A DNA stretch of 64,000 bases, from NCBI GenBank assembly GCA_025093985.1, contig JACAAK010000010.1, forward strand, positions 583,501-647,500. The letters are read 5' to 3'. Source of the DNA: Calvatia gigantea. Lineage: Eukaryota > Basidiomycota > Agaricomycetes > Agaricales > Lycoperdaceae. This document shows, one piece after another, positions 35,216 to 47,027 of the stretch. Position numbers and translations under genes: made by a program. The notes under the pieces were generated by a model. It made no database searches. It saw only the letters and a list, made by a program, of their open reading frames with translations, and was not told the DNA's origin. Position 1 is the stretch's first letter. Each line of letters opens with the position of its first letter.

Positions 35216-37722
35216 TTATACGGCCTTAGACTGACAAACAGTAGTATTAGAGTTGTCCAATCTTATCAGTGAGGCTTCAGCTAGAGGTGCAGGAGCTCCA
35301 GAGATCTCCAACAAGGGGTTTGGAGTGGTTGATGGGGCAACTGTATCAGTTGTCTGGTCAATTGGAATGGTGTTGTCTGGGGTTACATCCATAGTGTCAG
35401 GCCTGAATTCTTCATCACCATCCTCTTTAATAGTGGATGGGTGAGAGACAAGCATGATGGGGGGGTCGCATTGTATGTCCCCATCAGTTTCTGGCAGTAC
35501 CGGTATGTTGACCATTTGACGTGTCTGAGTCGGACCTGTCACTAAGTGAGTGAAGTAGGGGGATTCCCCTATGAGAAGCCATCAGCCATCACCATAGCCA
35601 ATGTCCATTTGCTTTTCATCTTCTTCATGGGTTATTACCATGAGATGAAGATAGTCTTTGTAGGTGGGATATCTCCACCCATCCCATTCAGGGATGGCAG
35701 GGGGCATACCAAACTCCTAGAGACAATGAAGACATTCATTGTCATGCTCATGAAGGAGAGTGTCATGGAGTGCAGACCCAGAGTAAGAGTGGGCCATGAA
35801 GTGCAGGCCATACAGGTATGCATGGTCTATCCATGTAAGGGGGATCTGGTTGTAAATCATGGCCCCCATGATGTTGTTGAGAGAAATGTTCCCCTTGGAG
35901 TTCTCAGGGAGAATAGTATGCTAAATCACATACACTGGCCCAGACTGCTCCTGGAATAGGGCAGTAGGGTTATTCTCATTGTGTCGTGTGATTGTGTTAT
36001 GATACATGTTGGGGCTTGCCATAATAACAGTGAATCATCATTGGAATGATATGTGTAGTTTGTGATTCTTGGGTGCAAGCAGCCTAAGGAGGCCATATCC
36101 AAAGGCGGATCATCAATGAACACCATACATGAAGTTAATGACAGTCCTATTGGTGAAATTCTTCATCCCTAGATGGCCATGCAACATCATATGTTGCCCC
36201 ACAGTATCAATGTGGAGCATTTCCACCATATCAGGCTGGCACATGCCTGCTCCCTTGTTCAGGTTGTTCTGGTTGCCTGTTAGGGCACCACCATAATTTC
36301 AGTGCATGGATGCATGGAAGTCGGCCAATGCAGGGGAGTCCACAGGTATGTCATTGTATACTCTCTCCTTGATGAAGCTGCTATTTAATATATACTACAT
36401 CATGCAGTCATGGAACCCAGGCATGGTTCTAGACACAATGGTATATAGCTTGTAGAGAAGCATGTGTGCTTCTAAATGGGTTTTTGCAGGATGAGGAGTC
36501 ATCTCCTCCGGGTCCTTGCCATTGTCACTTGATGTACCTAAGTCTAAGTCAGACTCATTGTACATGCTCTGTTTCTTTGTGGTTTTCTTTGATCATTCCA
36601 AATGATCATCCAGTTGAATTTGGGGAGGAGAAACCAGGGTTCCGGGAGTGGATACTCTTATTGGGTCCTCAAATGACCACTCTGGTGGTGCTGCCTCAGG
36701 CAGTATTTCTGTTGGATGTGTTCCCTGTGGCCATGTGTCGTCTGTCATTGGGATGTCTTTGTCTATGTGGCTGTTGTCCCATTCAACCAGTGGGGGCAGA
36801 TTTTTCTTTGCTGGGGCCATGGTCATTCAAGGCATGGTGAGTGTATCACTCACCCTGGCTGCTTCTTGCAACTTGGGACAAGTTGTCCTGGATGTCAGTA
36901 GTCCAAGGTTGCTTGTAGTGGGACATGAATATATGTCCAGTTTCCTACTCTTATATTCTGTCCTTGTAATGCTATGTTGTGGTCTTGGCAGGGGAGCAAA
37001 GGCTCGCTCCATTAAGATCTTGACCTTATCATTGAGTCATTTGTTCTCAGCTCATGCTGCATCCAATACATCCAGGAGGTCCATGATTACCATCACACCA
37101 GCTTGATCTTCGAGGTTGAGGAACTCAATGAGGTTCTTGTCAATCCTGGCCTCAAGTAGATGTGATATTACCTCATCATTTTGGATGGTAGCAGGAGCAT
37201 AACTCCCCTGCCTGGAAGACTGTGATGAGCTTGTGGCTGGTGGTGGGCTTCACTCACAATGCTGTTTCTTTCCTTTAGCTCCAGTGGATTGAGATGATGA
37301 GAAGTACTCCTCGTCATATGGTAATAGTATGCTTGGTAGTGGTCTGTAAGGTCTACCCCGAGGTGGTTTGTATAATGATGATGTATACCCATTGTCATAT
37401 GACTGGTGTTGTGGTGGAGGGCTGTATCGCCTGCCTTCTCTGAATTCCAGTGGCAGATATTGTGGTTGTCATTGCTGAGGAGGTGGTTGGGTATTCTGTT
37501 GGGAAGACAATTCTTCTCTTCTCCCCCCCCTACTAGACCCTCATCTAGGGTCTCTGCATCCATGTCCTTGTGTTCATGATGGGCAGCAAGGTTCACTGTG
37601 ACTGCATGTTGGTGTGGCGGAGGACATGGTTGTGCAGTGGGGAATGGAAGTTGTTGTAGAAAAACAGGTTCAGTGGTGGTTGTAAGTAAGGAGAAGGAAA
37701 AAAAGGTGGCTAATTGTGCCAA
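35216..37722 (-). pseudogene. Gypsy-3 ORF3: long unrecognised reading frame between pol and the 3' LTR
   Basis: A degraded sense-strand coding region of roughly 800 codons. I followed one frame with confidence from 36826 (MTMAPAKKNLPPLVEWD) down past 35820. Pieces include GGALTGNQNNLNKGAGMC, HMMLHGHLGMKNFTNRTV, GYGLLRLLAPKNHK, NPTALFQEQSGPVYVI and DHAYLYGLHFMAHSYS. The stops in it are mostly TGA or TAG of the kind made from CGA or CAG. Further upstream (37310-36830) the frame changes; it contains ISHLLEARIDKNLIEFLNLE and ERAFAPLPRP. No zinc finger, protease, signal peptide or membrane segment was noticed. Its position matches that of an env or accessory gene, but no envelope features are seen. 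It could also be a captured host gene or the gag of another element. It is a different sequence from gypsy-2 ORF3. Confidence 0.6.
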
Positions 37723-37804
37723 GGCCTCGTATTACCAAAGCTAATAGACTTTGGTTAGTTTTTCCTGATGGGATGTAATCATATGACACCTCTCTAAGGC
37801 ACCA

Positions 37805-40800
37805 TCATTTCCTTTTTGGGAGCTGATTTATACAGCAGATGCCCCCCAATTCCAGATATCTGTTGAGGGCTGCCAATTTCTTGCAGACCTTGTAAGGTTT
37901 CCAAGTGGTGTCTCCCAGACTCCACCTTATCTCAAATTCCAGTTTGTCATGATTGTCACAATGGTGCACTGTGATCTCATTGATGAACCATTCATGTTCG
38001 TCATTGAGACCAAAGTCATAGGGCTCAGGGAATGCCCTATTGGGGAATAACATGTCATTTGATGCGATGAATGGTCTTAACAATCCTACATGGAATGTAG
38101 GGTTGATCCTCTGGCTCACCAGTGCTGGTGGTAACTCTAGTGTATATGTTGACACACTGGGATTTGCCCTTAGGACCTTGTACAGTCCAATAAACTTGGG
38201 ACAGAGCTTTGACACCCTGTTCTTAGGTAAATTGAGGTTTTTGGTGGACAAATACACCAAGTCCCCTTCCTTAATTGTGGGTTCATCACTCCACTTTTTG
38301 TTCGCATTGAGTGTTTGGAATGCTCTGGCTTCTATAATAGCATCATATGCCTCAGCTAAGTTACTGAGTGCATTCTCAGCAAACACTTTAATTCCCTTGG
38401 GAACGATTTTATCACTCTGTAACTCTCTAACCATAGAGGGCATATACCCTCCATTTAATTTGAATGGTGCATAACTGGTCATGGCAGATATGCTCACATT
38501 AATCATGAACTCTGTCATGGGTAATTTATTTACCCAATCTTTCTGGTTGTGGCACATGACTGCATGGAAAATTTGGCCAACATTCTGATTGGCCCATTCA
38601 GTTTGACCATCTGTTTACAGGTGGAATGACATGGACATGAGTAGTTTTGCCCGCATAAGCTTATGCAGGTGTTGCCACCATGCTGATGTGAACCATGGGT
38701 CATAGTCACTTACTATTGACTTTGGGAGACTGTGAAGTCTCACTACCTTTCGAAGGTAGATCCATGAAAGTTTGGATACTTTCATTTTTGTGTGTACAGG
38801 TATCAAGTGGACCATACTGGTCATTCTACAAATGATTACCCATAGAAAGTTAAATCCTTCAGATTCTGGGAATGGTCTGACAAAATCCATTCCAATGGAA
38901 TCCCAAGGCTTTGTTGGTAGGGGAAGTGAATACAGCTTTCCAGCTGGTTTTGCATTTGATGTCTGAGACATTTGACACATCTGACACAATCTGCAAAACT
39001 CATGTATGTTGCGAGTCATTTTTGGCCACCAATACCAACAATGAATGTATTCATTCATCTGTTGGTCACCATAATGGCCCATGATCTCATGGCCTTGGGT
39101 TATTAATATTGTAATGAGTTCACAATTGTTTGGTATACACAACACTGGTTCACTATTAGTGTTCTTTTTATAGAGGAGTTCCCCCTCTAATGAGAAGTTA
39201 TTATTATGCTGACTAATGTCAGTCAGCAATTTAGACAGGAATGGATCATTCACATATCTGTTCTGTACCTTATCCAAGAAGTTGTCTGAGACTTCTATTA
39301 CTTTATCAGAGATATGCTGATTCTTCAGCATATCTGAAACTGTCAGTTCTGTGGACAGTGTCACTTCACTAACTGATCCAGAGGTAGCAGCCACAGAGGA
39401 AGACTTTTCTCCCTCAATTCGCTTATCTGCTTCCTCAAGGTCTTTGGCTTCATTAGCCTTTGCATCTTGTTTCTCTTGAAGTTGTGAACTTTGACGTAAT
39501 CCCTCCACTTGGATAGCATGGAGATGTTCTTTATGCTGCTCAGCTTTTCTAGCTCTGTCCTAAAGAAGGTCCTCAGATTCTGGGTTGATATGGGCATTGA
39601 CATTGATGTATTCGGCAGGATGGTGAAGTTCACCCAGCAAGTTGCTTTCAAAGTAGCGAGATAAGCAGTCTGCTATCTTGTTCTTTTCTCCTTTGACATA
39701 TGTTTGTTAGATGTGGTCTCATCAGTCCTATAGATAGATTTGGACTTAGAGCTGACAGAGTTTTGGTCAGGTGATGAGTTACATGACACAGGTGGACTTG
39801 TAGCTTCCTGTGGACACTTTGAGAGCCTTTAGTCTCTTACAGTTGTCCACAGGTGAGTAAAGTATTGTAACTTCATTATTTAGTCTCTTACAGTTGTCCA
39901 CAGTAATTGTGGATTATCTCCTCCAATACCCAATCAATAGACTTCATTCCACTGCTGTTAGGACCGTCTCAATGTCCCCCATGTGCACCTCTTTTACAAT
40001 GTTATGTCAAACCAGAATCATATGAGGTAGTTTATCCACCTCTGCTGCCAACTAGATAGGTTAGCTTGAGTCTTAAAAAACTCCAGTGCCTTATAGTCAG
40101 TTATGACGTGGATTTTATAACCCACAAGTTTATCCTCCCAGCACATTAGGGCTTTGAGGATAGTGAGTGTTTCTAGCTTGTGTACTGCATAATTTTGTTG
40201 TGCAGGTGTGAACTTATATAACATTAACCCTGCTGGATGACATCTCGTCCATTTATCACCTTGACCATACATTGCTCCGATGCCAGTCTTGAAGGTGTTG
40301 CAAATAACCCAGATAGGTACTCCTGTGCATGGGTCAATAGGCTTCAGCACAGGTATCTTTTGGCAGATGTATTTTATCATATTGAAGCACCACTGGTGAA
40401 GCAGTCTCCAATGGAATGGTGTCCCATTCTGGGTGATGGACATCATTGGCCTAGTATAGGCTGATATGTCAGGCAGGAAGTTCAACAAATAATTGACAGG
40501 TCCAATGAAACACTGGACATTATTATATACTCATGGAGTGTGCCACTCCATTATCTGATTGAGCTTATTATGGTTGGGGTGAATACCCTGATCATCAATG
40601 ATGTGGCCAAGGCAGTCCACTCTGTCTGCATACAGTTCACATTTAGCCCATTTAATAAAGAGCTCATTCACTCTTAATTTTTCAAAGACTATATGAAGGT
40701 GAACTTCATGATCTTCAACTGAGTCTGAATAGATGAAACAGTCATCTAAGTAGGCATGTAGGAATATGCCAATAACATTGCGAAAAATTGTAGTCATTAG

Positions 40801-41589
40801 CCATTGGAACGTAGCAAGGGCATTACAATCCCCTTGTTGCATGATATGGCTGAGATATGTCCCAGCTATTGTTGAAAAAGCAGTCTTGCTGACATCCTTA
40901 GGATGGATTTGCACCTGTTTGTAGGCATCAGCCAAGTTGATTTTGGAGCAAAATTTCACTTGGGCAACATCCTCTTGGATGATTTCCTGGTCAGGTAAAG
41001 GCATAACATCCTTTACTGTGTTATTGTTGTGCTCATGGACATCTATGACAGTCCTGAGTTTACCATCTTTCTTTGGGATGCACAGTAGAAGTAAGGCTTA
41101 GGTAGCCTGTTTAGGCTCCCACCAGCCAGCTCTCACATAGCAGTCCAGTTTTTCATAAAACTGAGGCCACATTGAGTGAGGGCAACAAGGGGTACAGTTA
41201 CTATACCATACATTGTTGTCAATAAGGTTTATCTCATGATTGACTTCACATAGAGGGGGCAGCTCGTCAGGCATGCCCTACATGATATCTTTGAACTCTT
41301 TATACCACTGGTTATGAAGATGTTCAAGGTCGAGCTTAATTGCGACCTTATCAGGTTGTTTCCCAATAATCCAAGGTGTTTTCCCGCAAAGCACTTGGTC
41401 AAGTGCTTCCTTGGGTGGCATCTTCATAGTATTATGATTTCGCAATGCTTTGGAGATCTTAGGCTCAGGATACTTCATGAAATTGAGGATGATAGGTTTG
41501 TCCACTTCTCCATTAGCTGGTTGATGAAATCCAGTTTGAGGGATATCTTTCATTCCAAACTGATATTCAGTGGACATATTGTCTACCAT
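37805..41589 (-). pseudogene. Gypsy-3 pol: RT, RNase H, integrase and chromo-like C-terminus
   Basis: Pieces in element order. The RT N-terminal region is at 41589-41278 (KYPEPKISKALRNHN). RT is at 41080-40531 (CIPKKDGKLRTVIDVHEHN; KINLADAYKQVQIHPKD; HAYLDDCFIYSDSVED, with YLDD). RNase H is at 40488-40018 (VICNTFKTGIGAMYGQ; YKALEFFKTQANLSS). A solo LTR follows (39705-39998). Integrase is at 39508-38615: zinc-binding HEIMGHYGDQQMNEY ... CRLCQMC, then GMDFVRPFPES and SDYDPWFTSAWW. The integrase C-terminus with a chromo-like tail is at 38557-37805 (HEWFINEITVHH, FEIRWSLGDTTWKPY). Several stops and frameshifts; not functional. No protein domain is expected between 40018 and 39651 other than RNase H/tether sequence. 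Confidence 0.88.
39705..39998 (+). repeat. Solo C2 LTR (294 bp), target duplication ATGTT
   Basis: TGTTAGATGTGGTCTC ... CCTCTTTTACA. ATGTT at 39700-39704 and 39999-40003. Inserted in gypsy-3 pol between RNase H and integrase. Confidence 0.94.
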
Positions 41590-42472
41590 TGCATTTCATT
41601 CTGCTGGTATGTAGTGGTCATAGGAAGCTTGCTGTCAGGTCAGACTACAGGATCAAGACCCTGTCACCTAACCATCCCCTCAGGGCCCTTATGAGCCCTG
41701 AGTATTCTGGGTCTGCTAAGCTGCATACTTGCTCCATCAGCCTTATGTCTCCCACTACTCGCAAGAAGACTAAAGGCTCCTTAATCCAGGCTGATGCCAA
41801 CCTGGTAAACCTCATTGAGGAATTTGAGCCTATAGCCTCAATTAATCAGCCCGGATACCGCCTGATGGACTGCTACCCTGACCAGGTGTCATTCATGGAG
41901 GTGAAACTCAATGCAGAGGGTAATACCGACCCCAAGCATATATATGCTCTCAACGCACACCTTAGGGAGTGCAGAGAGGACCTCGGGATTGTCCATATGG
42001 CGACGGACGCAAGTCTGCCACTCCATGGCAAGTTCCAGGCAGTCTCATCTGCCCATGTCTATCGCCAGTGTGAGTGTCTCTGTGAGATTACTCGTGTGGT
42101 GGGTCGAGTTACAGCACCTGATGCTGAGCTCATGGCCATTGCACTTGGCATTCATTTTGCTCTTAAGCAGGATGACGTCAGGCTCATACATGTATTCACT
42201 GATTCTATTGTGTCAGCGAAGCTCGCAGTTGATCCGTCTACACATTCTGGGCAGATGCTGTCTCAAGGGGTGTGTGTGGTGCTTAAGCGATGGCTCTCTG
42301 GGGATCCCCGGAGGGGCATTGAATTTCTCACTGTCCCTTCTTCCGAGAAGTGGGAGTTCCACCATGCTGTGCACTGGCATGTCACCTCATTCCCTCAGGT
42401 CACTTATGGCCTGAAGCCGTTCACTTTTATTGCCTGTCTGCGTAAGGAGGCGGTCGATGATGTTCTGGAGTC

Positions 42473-45361
42473 TTTTTTTTTTTTTTTTTTTTTTTAAATC
42501 AAGGCTTACACCAATTTATAACGCGGTGCCCAATCGCAGTCCGCGTGTAGCAAAGTACAAACACCCCAACTACATTGTCCGATGAGTTAAGAGTAATCTA
42601 CCTTTCGCAGACAACCCAACCCAGCCCAAGCTGTACTAACTAAAGCTTTCCAGCCCAGTCCAAACCAAGTTGCCCCCTACTGAACAAACTACCCTGGTCG
42701 CCCAAAATGCCCATCACACTGAGGAAGACCCAGTTACCCAGGTCTTGTGGTGTACACCCAGTGATGCACCGTTGCATAGTGATGGTGCCCTGATCATCCC
42801 TCAAGAGGCGGACCCAGCAGCAATGGTGGCCAAGTGCCCTCAGGGGGACAGGTGTAGTCAGGAGAGCCAGTGCAAGGAGCCCCCGCTTGGAGCTGCCTTA
42901 CCCCCAACTTCCTAGATGAAAGGGTATCAGCCCAGTCCTGATCCAGAGCAGCCCGGCGAACAGGGTAGCAACTTGAAGTGTCACCTGGATGGCGCCCAAG
43001 AAAGCAGCTTAGCAGGATGAACCCGCACCACCATCCGGGGACCCCACCCCCGTTGTTTACGCCTTCGTCCCCCATGAAGCCCCCAACCAGGCCCAGGAAA
43101 GGAGCACCACCAGCCGAGGCCAGAAGCACCCCCCAGGGACCCCACCCCTGTTGCCTTACAACTTCCCCACCCAGTAGGCCAGAAGACCAACGACTCCGCA
43201 GGATCTCCCTGCACACGCCAGCTCAGCCAATCCCAGTGTCATCTGGTCTGAACGCAAAGGCCACAGGGTTCGCGTTCAGGAAGTCAATCAGCTCATGAAT
43301 GGTCTGAGGAGGTCTGTCAAGTTCCCTTTTGTGGTTGGGACACCTGACGAATATGTGATAGCACTCCTCAAGAGCGGCACCACATGAACAGCCAACGCCT
43401 TCGTTAGGAAAGAATCGCACTCAGTATGACCCAATCGGAGCATGACCTGTGATGGCACGCATGGCCCTCACACATAGCGAGTTAGAACTGTTAACATGAG
43501 GGAGCCAAGGCCCACCAGAAAGGTAGGTCAGCTTCCCCGGAATAGATGGATCCGCCCCGGAGGCAAGATCCATATTGCTATGCCCCTTGTAAGAAGAGGT
43601 GGAGTACAGCTGACGCCATGACTCCAGAACATCATCGACCGCCTCCTTACGCAGGTGGGCAATAGAAGTGAACGGCCTCAGGCCGTAAGCGACCTGAGGG
43701 AATGAGGTGACATGCTGGTGTACAGCATGGTGGAACTCCCACTTCTCGGAAGAAGGGACAGCGAGAAATTCAATGCCCCTCCAGGAATCCCCAGAGAGCT
43801 ATCACTTAAGTGCCACACACACCCCTTGAGACAGCATCTGCCCGGAATGTGTAGACGGATCAATCGCGAGCTTCACTGACACAATAGAATCAGTGAATAC
43901 ACGTATGAGCCTGATGTCATCCTGCTTAAGAGCAAAATGAATGCCAAGTGCAATGGCCATGAGCTCAGCATCAGGTGCTGTAACTCGACCCACCATGCGA
44001 GTGATCTCATGGAGACACTCACACTGGCGATAGACATGGGCAGATGAGACTGCCTGGAACTTGCCATGGAGCGGCAGACTTGCGTCTGTCGCCATATGGA
44101 CAATCCCAAGGTCCTCTCTACACTCCCTAAGGCACGCATTGAGAGCATACATATGCTCGGGGTTGGTATTACCCTCTGCATTGAGTTTCACCTCCATGAA
44201 TGACACCTGGTCAGGGTGGCAGTCCATCAGGCGGTATCCGGGCCGATTAATTGAGGCCATAGGCTCAAATTCCTCGACGAGGTTTACCAGGTTGGCATCA
44301 GCCTGGATTAAGGAGCCTTTAGTCTTCTTGCGAGTAGTGGGAGACATAAGGCCAATGGAGTGAGTATGCAGCTTAGCAGACCTGGAATACTCAGGGCTCA
44401 TAAGGGCCCTGAGGGGATGGTTAGGTGACAGGGTCTTGATCCTGTAGTCCGACCTGACAGCAAGCTTCTGTATGTGAAGCTGGATGGGTATGAGACCCAC
44501 AAATGACTCCGCGGCCCCAGTAGGAGCAGTCCGGAATGCACCTGTGATCCACAGGGCCGCCCGTCTCTGCATGACATTCAGGCTCTTAAGGGCTGCTTTA
44601 CAGTGGGATCCCTTGAAGAACCAGAGTTTGAAGCCGTATGTCGCAATGGGCACAACACATGACCGATAGAGGAGGCGCTTCTGCATAGGCCGCAAGCCCC
44701 TTGTAGAATTACCAAGCATCTTCATGGCTTTCACCGTAGAAAGTGCCTTGGTAGAGTAGTAGTGAACATGTTCCTTAAAAGTAAGGGCACGGTCGAAGTA
44801 AAAACCCAAATACCTCCAATAGGGTTTGGGCCGGAGCAGCGTATCACCAGTGAATGGGGCAAAGCCCAGGTCAATCAGTGGATTATCATCCCCGTGCTTG
44901 CGGGAGAAGTGAAAAACCTCAGACTTGTCATGCTCAAGTACCAAGGTGAAGCACTCAAAGAGCCTGAATATAATACCATATGCCTCTTTAAGAGCCACAA
45001 GGTTGGAGCCCCAGTCCTTAGACTGGGCAATGATGGTGCCATCATCAACATATGACAGGAGGGTCGTCCCTAGGCGCGACGCCTCCCTGTCGAAGAGCCA
45101 CATTAGCGGAGCTATGTATAAGGCTGACAGGATGGGGGAGAGGGTAGAGCCCTGTCCTACCCCCACATCTGATGGAAATGGCTCAGACTTGAAAGAATCC
45201 CAGCAGTACTGGGTCTTCTGTCCTACTAAGTAGTGCACAAAGAACTTGACCAACTCAGGGGCGAATCCTTGCTTGCGGAGTATAGCAACCAGCATATCAT
45301 GGTGCAATGATGGGAAGAACTGCGCTATGTCAAATGCCACAATGCTAGTCCTGAGGCCCTC
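42473..45361 (-). mobile_element. LINE-A, 5'-truncated, inserted in LINE-B
   Basis: A poly(T) run at 42473-42495 marks the 3' end. The element runs right through 3' UTR, the zinc-finger end of ORF2 (43420-43223, CSCGAALEECYHIFVRC), RNase H and RT (45340-43802, 512 open codons with AFDIAQFFPSLHHD and SYVDDGTIIAQ). The frame is ended at 43802 by CGA to TGA after CVALK. It stops at 45361 within the RT and switches to LINE-B sequence. No target duplication; the target lost about 700 bp. Confidence 0.87.
43802..45340 (-). pseudogene. LINE-A ORF2 segment: RT and RNase H
   Basis: 512 codons, 5'-truncated and ended by a premature stop. The RT palm has AFDIAQFFPSLHHDMLV, VGQGSTLSPILSALYIA and the catalytic SYVDDGT near 45050. 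The thumb has KPYWRYLGFYFD. The RNase H domain begins around 44110 (VHMATDASLPLHGKF, with Asp), continues APDAELMAIALGIHFAL (Glu) and RVFTDSIVS (Asp). RT and RNase H active-site residues are intact, but the endonuclease and the C-terminus are not joined. LINE reverse transcriptase copies its own RNA at a nicked chromosomal site. Confidence 0.9.
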
Positions 45362-45642
45362 ATCTGGGAAGTTGGGGGTAAGGCGGCTCCAAGCGGGGGC
45401 TCCTTGTGCTGGCTCTCCTGACTACACCTGTCCCCCTGAGGGCACTTGGCCACCGTTGCTGCTGGGTACACCTCTTGAGGGATGATCAGGGCACCATCGC
45501 TACACGACGGTGCATCACTGGGTGTACACCACAAGACCTGGGTAACTGGGTCTTCCTCAGTGTGATGGGCATTTCGGGTGACCAGGGTAGTTTGTTCAGT
45601 AGGGGGCAACTTGGTTTGGGCTGGGCTGGAAAGCTTTAGTTA

Positions 45643-45860
45643 CAGTAAGGGACAAAACCGTTCCAATGTTTTGAACTTTTCAGAAGATCAGCTCATAACT
45701 CAAGGACTACTGTGGCTGTGCACTTCCTAATTTAATTGTAGATAGTCCAGTATCTTATCTAATCATATGCAAAGTATGATTATGTAATCCTTTGTTTTGG
45801 GGGAGTTATTAATTAATTAATATTTTAAGTACATTGGAACAGTTTTGTCCCTCTCAAATT
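45643..45860 (+). repeat. Left terminal inverted repeat of the Tc1 element
   Basis: Matches 47028-47247 in reverse complement over about 215 bp with few differences. Contains GGGACAAAACCGTTCCAATG at its outer end and the inverted version (CATTGGAACAGTTTTGTCCC) at its inner end, 45832-45851, plus a TTAATTAATTAA-rich stretch. Confidence 0.92.
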
Positions 45861-45992
45861 CTGAGCACATGACTTCGTTTATTGCAATCAAATAAATACA
45901 AATAAAATCATGTGACCATGTAGGGTGATGTATAAATGGATGTGCTTATTCTCAGGTGCAAATTAACTCCCCCACTATAACTTTACAACTAT

Positions 45993-47009
45993 ATGCGCTC
46001 TCTTTCCTCTACTCAGACCAATAGAGTCCTCTCTTACCTGGACCAAGGGAAATCTGCTCATCATATTGCTTCTATTACTGGTCTGGGAGTCAGTACTATT
46101 TCTAGGATTCGCTCCAAACATAGATCAACACTTTCCAAATCTGTTGGTAGCCGCCCATCTAAACTTTCTCCCTCTGATATCCACTATTCTGTTCGCCTCA
46201 TCACCTCTCGCAAGGCTGACAATGCCTCCCAAGTCACCAAATCACTTCAAAATGTTATTGCCCAGCCTGTATCCACCAAAACAGTGCGCAGGGCACTCAG
46301 AGGAGCTGGAATGAAGGCTGTAGTCAAGCGGAAACGACCTAAACTTACTGCTGTCCATAGGAGGAAAAGGTTGGAGTGGGCAGAAGCACATGTTAACTGG
46401 ACCCTGGAGGACTGGAAGAGGGTTATTTGGACAGATGAGTCCAAAATCAATCGGTTTGGATCAGATGGAAGGGTTTGGGTATGGAAAAAGGCAGGAGAGG
46501 GGCTGAATGATAGATTGGTTGAGGGAACAGTCAAGTTTGGTGGAGGAAATGTGATGATCTGGGGTTGTATGCTGTGGGATGGAGTGGGGTTTGCCACTAA
46601 AATTGAAGGGAAGATGGATGCTGACCTTTATGTTCAAATTTTGGGGGATGAACTAAAGAGGAGCATCAGGTGGTATGGGAAGAATGAGGAGGATATGGTC
46701 TTCCAACAGGACAATGACCCCAAACACAAGAGCAAAAAGGCTACAAACTGGCTAGATGAGTCTGAATTGGAGGTTATGGTATGGCCCCCACAGTCTCCAG
46801 ACCTTAATCCCATTGAACATCTCTGGACTCACCTCAAGAATAAGCTGGGAGAGTATGATACTCCTCCTGATAGCATGAATACCCTATGGGAGAGGATACA
46901 AAAGGAGTGGGATGACATAGAACCAGAAGTGTGTCAGAATCTGATAGAGAGTATGCCTAGGAGGGTCCAGGCAGTTTTACAGGCCAAGGGAGCTTATACC
47001 AGGTACTAG
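45993..47009 (+). CDS. Tc1-type DD34E transposase, intact (338 aa)
   Basis: Cuts the element out of DNA and pastes it into a TA site. Starts at the ATG 45993 (MRSLSSTQTNRVLSYLDQG). Residues 8-45 form a helix-turn-helix (SAHHIASITGLGVSTISRIR), and a second DNA-binding helical region lies near 55-110. A basic KRKRP at 112-116 may act as nuclear signal or linker. The catalytic domain has D148 (WTDES), D240 (FQQDNDPKH) and E275 (SPDLNPIEHLW), with 34 residues between the last two. The Gly-rich FGGGNVMIWGC box is at 182-192. Length and order fit the Tc1 branch of the Tc1/mariner superfamily, and no stop or frameshift is present. It is the only transposase in the window, between two long inverted repeats, so the copy looks autonomous. 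Confidence 0.97.
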   Translation: MRSLSSTQTNRVLSYLDQGKSAHHIASITGLGVSTISRIRSKHRSTLSKSVGSRPSKLSPSDIHYSVRLITSRKADNASQVTKSLQNVIAQPVSTKTVRRALRGAGMKAVVKRKRPKLTAVHRRKRLEWAEAHVNWTLEDWKRVIWTDESKINRFGSDGRVWVWKKAGEGLNDRLVEGTVKFGGGNVMIWGCMLWDGVGFATKIEGKMDADLYVQILGDELKRSIRWYGKNEEDMVFQQDNDPKHKSKKATNWLDESELEVMVWPPQSPDLNPIEHLWTHLKNKLGEYDTPPDSMNTLWERIQKEWDDIEPEVCQNLIESMPRRVQAVLQAKGAYTRY

Positions 47010-47027
47010 AATACCCATTTTGTATAT

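Noticed and set aside
36466..37106. Two plus-strand frames of 124 and 152 codons
   Set aside because: Opposite strand of the gypsy-3 ORF3 region, whose minus-strand reading is more coherent across copies of stop-type changes.
41589..42497. 302-codon plus-strand frame as a stand-alone gene
   Set aside because: It is the RNase H part of LINE-B fused to the poly(T) of LINE-A, which gives the terminal run of Phe.
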